From: Planctomycetaceae bacterium
GTDB lineage: Bacteria; Planctomycetota; Phycisphaerae; Sedimentisphaerales; UBA12454
DNA length: 64,000 nucleotides
Direction: 5' to 3'
Assembly: GCA_021371795.1 (NCBI GenBank)
Contig: JAJFVK010000002.1
Location: 1-64,000 of the forward strand
Shown: positions 63,051-64,000 of the stretch, one piece after another
How positions within the stretch are numbered: the first letter of the stretch is position 1
Layout: each line of letters opens with the position of its first letter
The notes under the pieces: model-generated
The model's input: the letters and a program-made list of their open reading frames with translations, nothing else
Database searches by the model: none
Told to the model about the DNA's origin: nothing
Position numbers and translations under genes: made by a program

Positions 63051-63785
63051 TTATCTAACGATTCCTAATCTTCGGAGTGAATTTCTCGACCATTTCATAC
63101 TCTTGACCTGTGCCCAGAGCAGCAGAAGAATTGAAAAACATCCGAGCCCGACGTATCTTGCGTAAACGCTGAATGCCTTTTCGAATGTGTTCATATCAGC
63201 GTACATCAACCAGCTTGCCAGAAGTTCAGCCGGTTTGAAAATTGTGCCGACGCCGACGGTTCTGAAAATGGTCTGCCACGGCATAAGCACGACAATGAAC
63301 AGCAGCGAAATGAAAAACGCTTTTGTAACGTGACTGATTCCACCGAGTTTGCCGACAAGTGAAATCATCAGGCCGAACAGCATCGACATCGCGTAAATCA
63401 CCGAACTGATTATCAGCAGATAATTGCAAATGCGAATTGCCCATGCGATTTTTTCGAAATCAATTTTTGTACTGACTATCTTGTTGGAATATTTGTGCCA
63501 GCCGTCGTTTGGGTCTAATAGAGCTTTGTTTGCGTCAACCATATTCGGCGAAGCTACTTTTGCGGCGGCATTATGGGCAGCCTTTTCGATTGTCGGTGCG
63601 TTCGGCTCGATTTGGCCGTAGTTCACATGGCCGGTTGCCATAAGCCAAAAACATCCCTGCAAAACAAGCAGGCAGATGAAACAGACAAAGAAAAATAGAT
63701 TCTTATTGCTTTTAAGCGTACCGATAGCCTCCAGACAATCTGTGGTTTCAAGAAGCTGGTCCTGCTTTTTTCCGTCTTCAGACAT
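63051..63785 (-). CDS. Membrane protein of unknown function
   Basis: 244 residues from ATG 63785 (GGAG 8 bases upstream; a frame from 63851 would add 22). Five hydrophobic helices: FFFVCFICLLVLQGCFWLM, YLLIISSVIYAMSMLFGLMI, a conserved middle stretch (FFISLLFIVVLMPWQTIF), and LGCFSILLLLWAQV at the end. Between helix 1 and 2 lies an extracytoplasmic loop rich in Asn/Ala. The C-terminus is basic. Proteins of this kind, about 250 residues with one long loop, occur in Planctomycetota without known function. Confidence 0.72.
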   Translation of the reverse strand: MSEDGKKQDQLLETTDCLEAIGTLKSNKNLFFFVCFICLLVLQGCFWLMATGHVNYGQIEPNAPTIEKAAHNAAAKVASPNMVDANKALLDPNDGWHKYSNKIVSTKIDFEKIAWAIRICNYLLIISSVIYAMSMLFGLMISLVGKLGGISHVTKAFFISLLFIVVLMPWQTIFRTVGVGTIFKPAELLASWLMYADMNTFEKAFSVYARYVGLGCFSILLLLWAQVKSMKWSRNSLRRLGIVR

Positions 63786-63822
63786 TTCTATACTCCAAAA
63801 ATGTATCTCGTTATTCGCGAAG

Positions 63823-63852
63823 CGTGAAGCGAAATACGAAATACGCTTCACG
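63823..63852. repeat. Palindromic repeat upstream of the membrane-protein gene
   Basis: CGTGAAGCG (63823-63831) and CGCTTCACG (63844-63852) enclose AAATACGAAATA. The reiterated CGAAATACGAAAT words are of the interspersed type. Confidence 0.65.
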
Positions 63853-64000
63853 AGATGCGATGATTATATCGTATCAAGAGCATTTTGTGCAGAAAAAAGA
63901 GTTTTTGCAAATCCTTTTTTTAATATGCCGTCAAAACCATTTCAAAAGCCGGTAATAACTATCTAATACCAATAAATAGGCTTAGGTTGGTTGTAAAGTT

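Noticed and set aside
1-64000. tRNA or rRNA genes
   Set aside because: Intergenic stretches were read for cloverleaf-like and rRNA signatures; none convincing was seen, but without a covariance search a tRNA could be missed.

Overview
The window looks like chromosome from an anaerobic or facultative bacterium of the Planctomycetota, most likely class Phycisphaerae (Sedimentisphaerales-like), probably from a metagenome-assembled genome. Evidence: an LptE-like protein and MlaEF point to a two-membrane envelope. A GLUG-repeat protein carries a dockerin-like duplicated calcium loop, and an H-X9-DG prepilin and large TPR proteins are present. There is a giant CoA-dehydratase-type activase, and many short palindromic repeats are scattered between and inside genes. 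This placement is inferred from protein style; no rRNA or tRNA gene was recognised.

Layout. 1-6.3 kb: an ISL3-type transposase end, a hybrid CHASE/PAS sensor kinase, a TPR gene and a broken DUF502 gene. 6.3-13 kb: envelope genes (SurA/PpiC-like foldase, BamD-like lipoprotein, LptE), a truncated YeeE gene, a flavin-type small protein, a response regulator, a large TPR protein and rpsT. 13-18.5 kb: RNase R, MlaE-MlaF and an orphan 406-residue protein. 18.6-26.7 kb: a GlcD/GlcF-type oxidoreductase, AmrS radical SAM protein, an NMO/FabK-type flavoenzyme, PdxB, a secreted protein and FolP. 26.7-37.1 kb, minus strand: the 1440-residue activase, CstA split by a UGA, a polytopic membrane protein, a prepilin-like protein and FolC. 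37.5-44.9 kb: MazG-like, DprA, an AT-rich DUF4238 fusion, an HNH nuclease among hairpins, a PfkB kinase and AccA. 45-49.6 kb: TyrA, PurL and PurQ. 49.6-51.1 kb: a repeat cassette with a four-helix-bundle (S23) gene and a RAYT transposase between REP repeats. 51.2-57 kb: a kinase/NtrC-type regulator operon, followed divergently by a PilZ gene with a near-consensus sigma-54 promoter and a lipoprotein. 57.3-64 kb: secreted proteins, a GarR-type dehydrogenase and a membrane protein.

Two themes stand out. First, interspersed repeats have been taken into reading frames: they form the C-termini of FolP, the activase, PdxB and PfkB, an internal segment of the FAD/FeS oxidoreductase and the N-terminus of LptE. 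A RAYT gene with the same REP type sits in the window. Second, at least five otherwise well-conserved genes are broken by one small change each (ISL3, DUF502, CstA, S23, and a 518-codon unknown gene with an in-frame amber). They may be real decay, recoding or consensus errors. The best candidate for an undescribed regulatory module is the kinase-NtrC operon beside the sigma-54/PilZ promoter; the best candidate accessory protein is the DUF4238 fusion.
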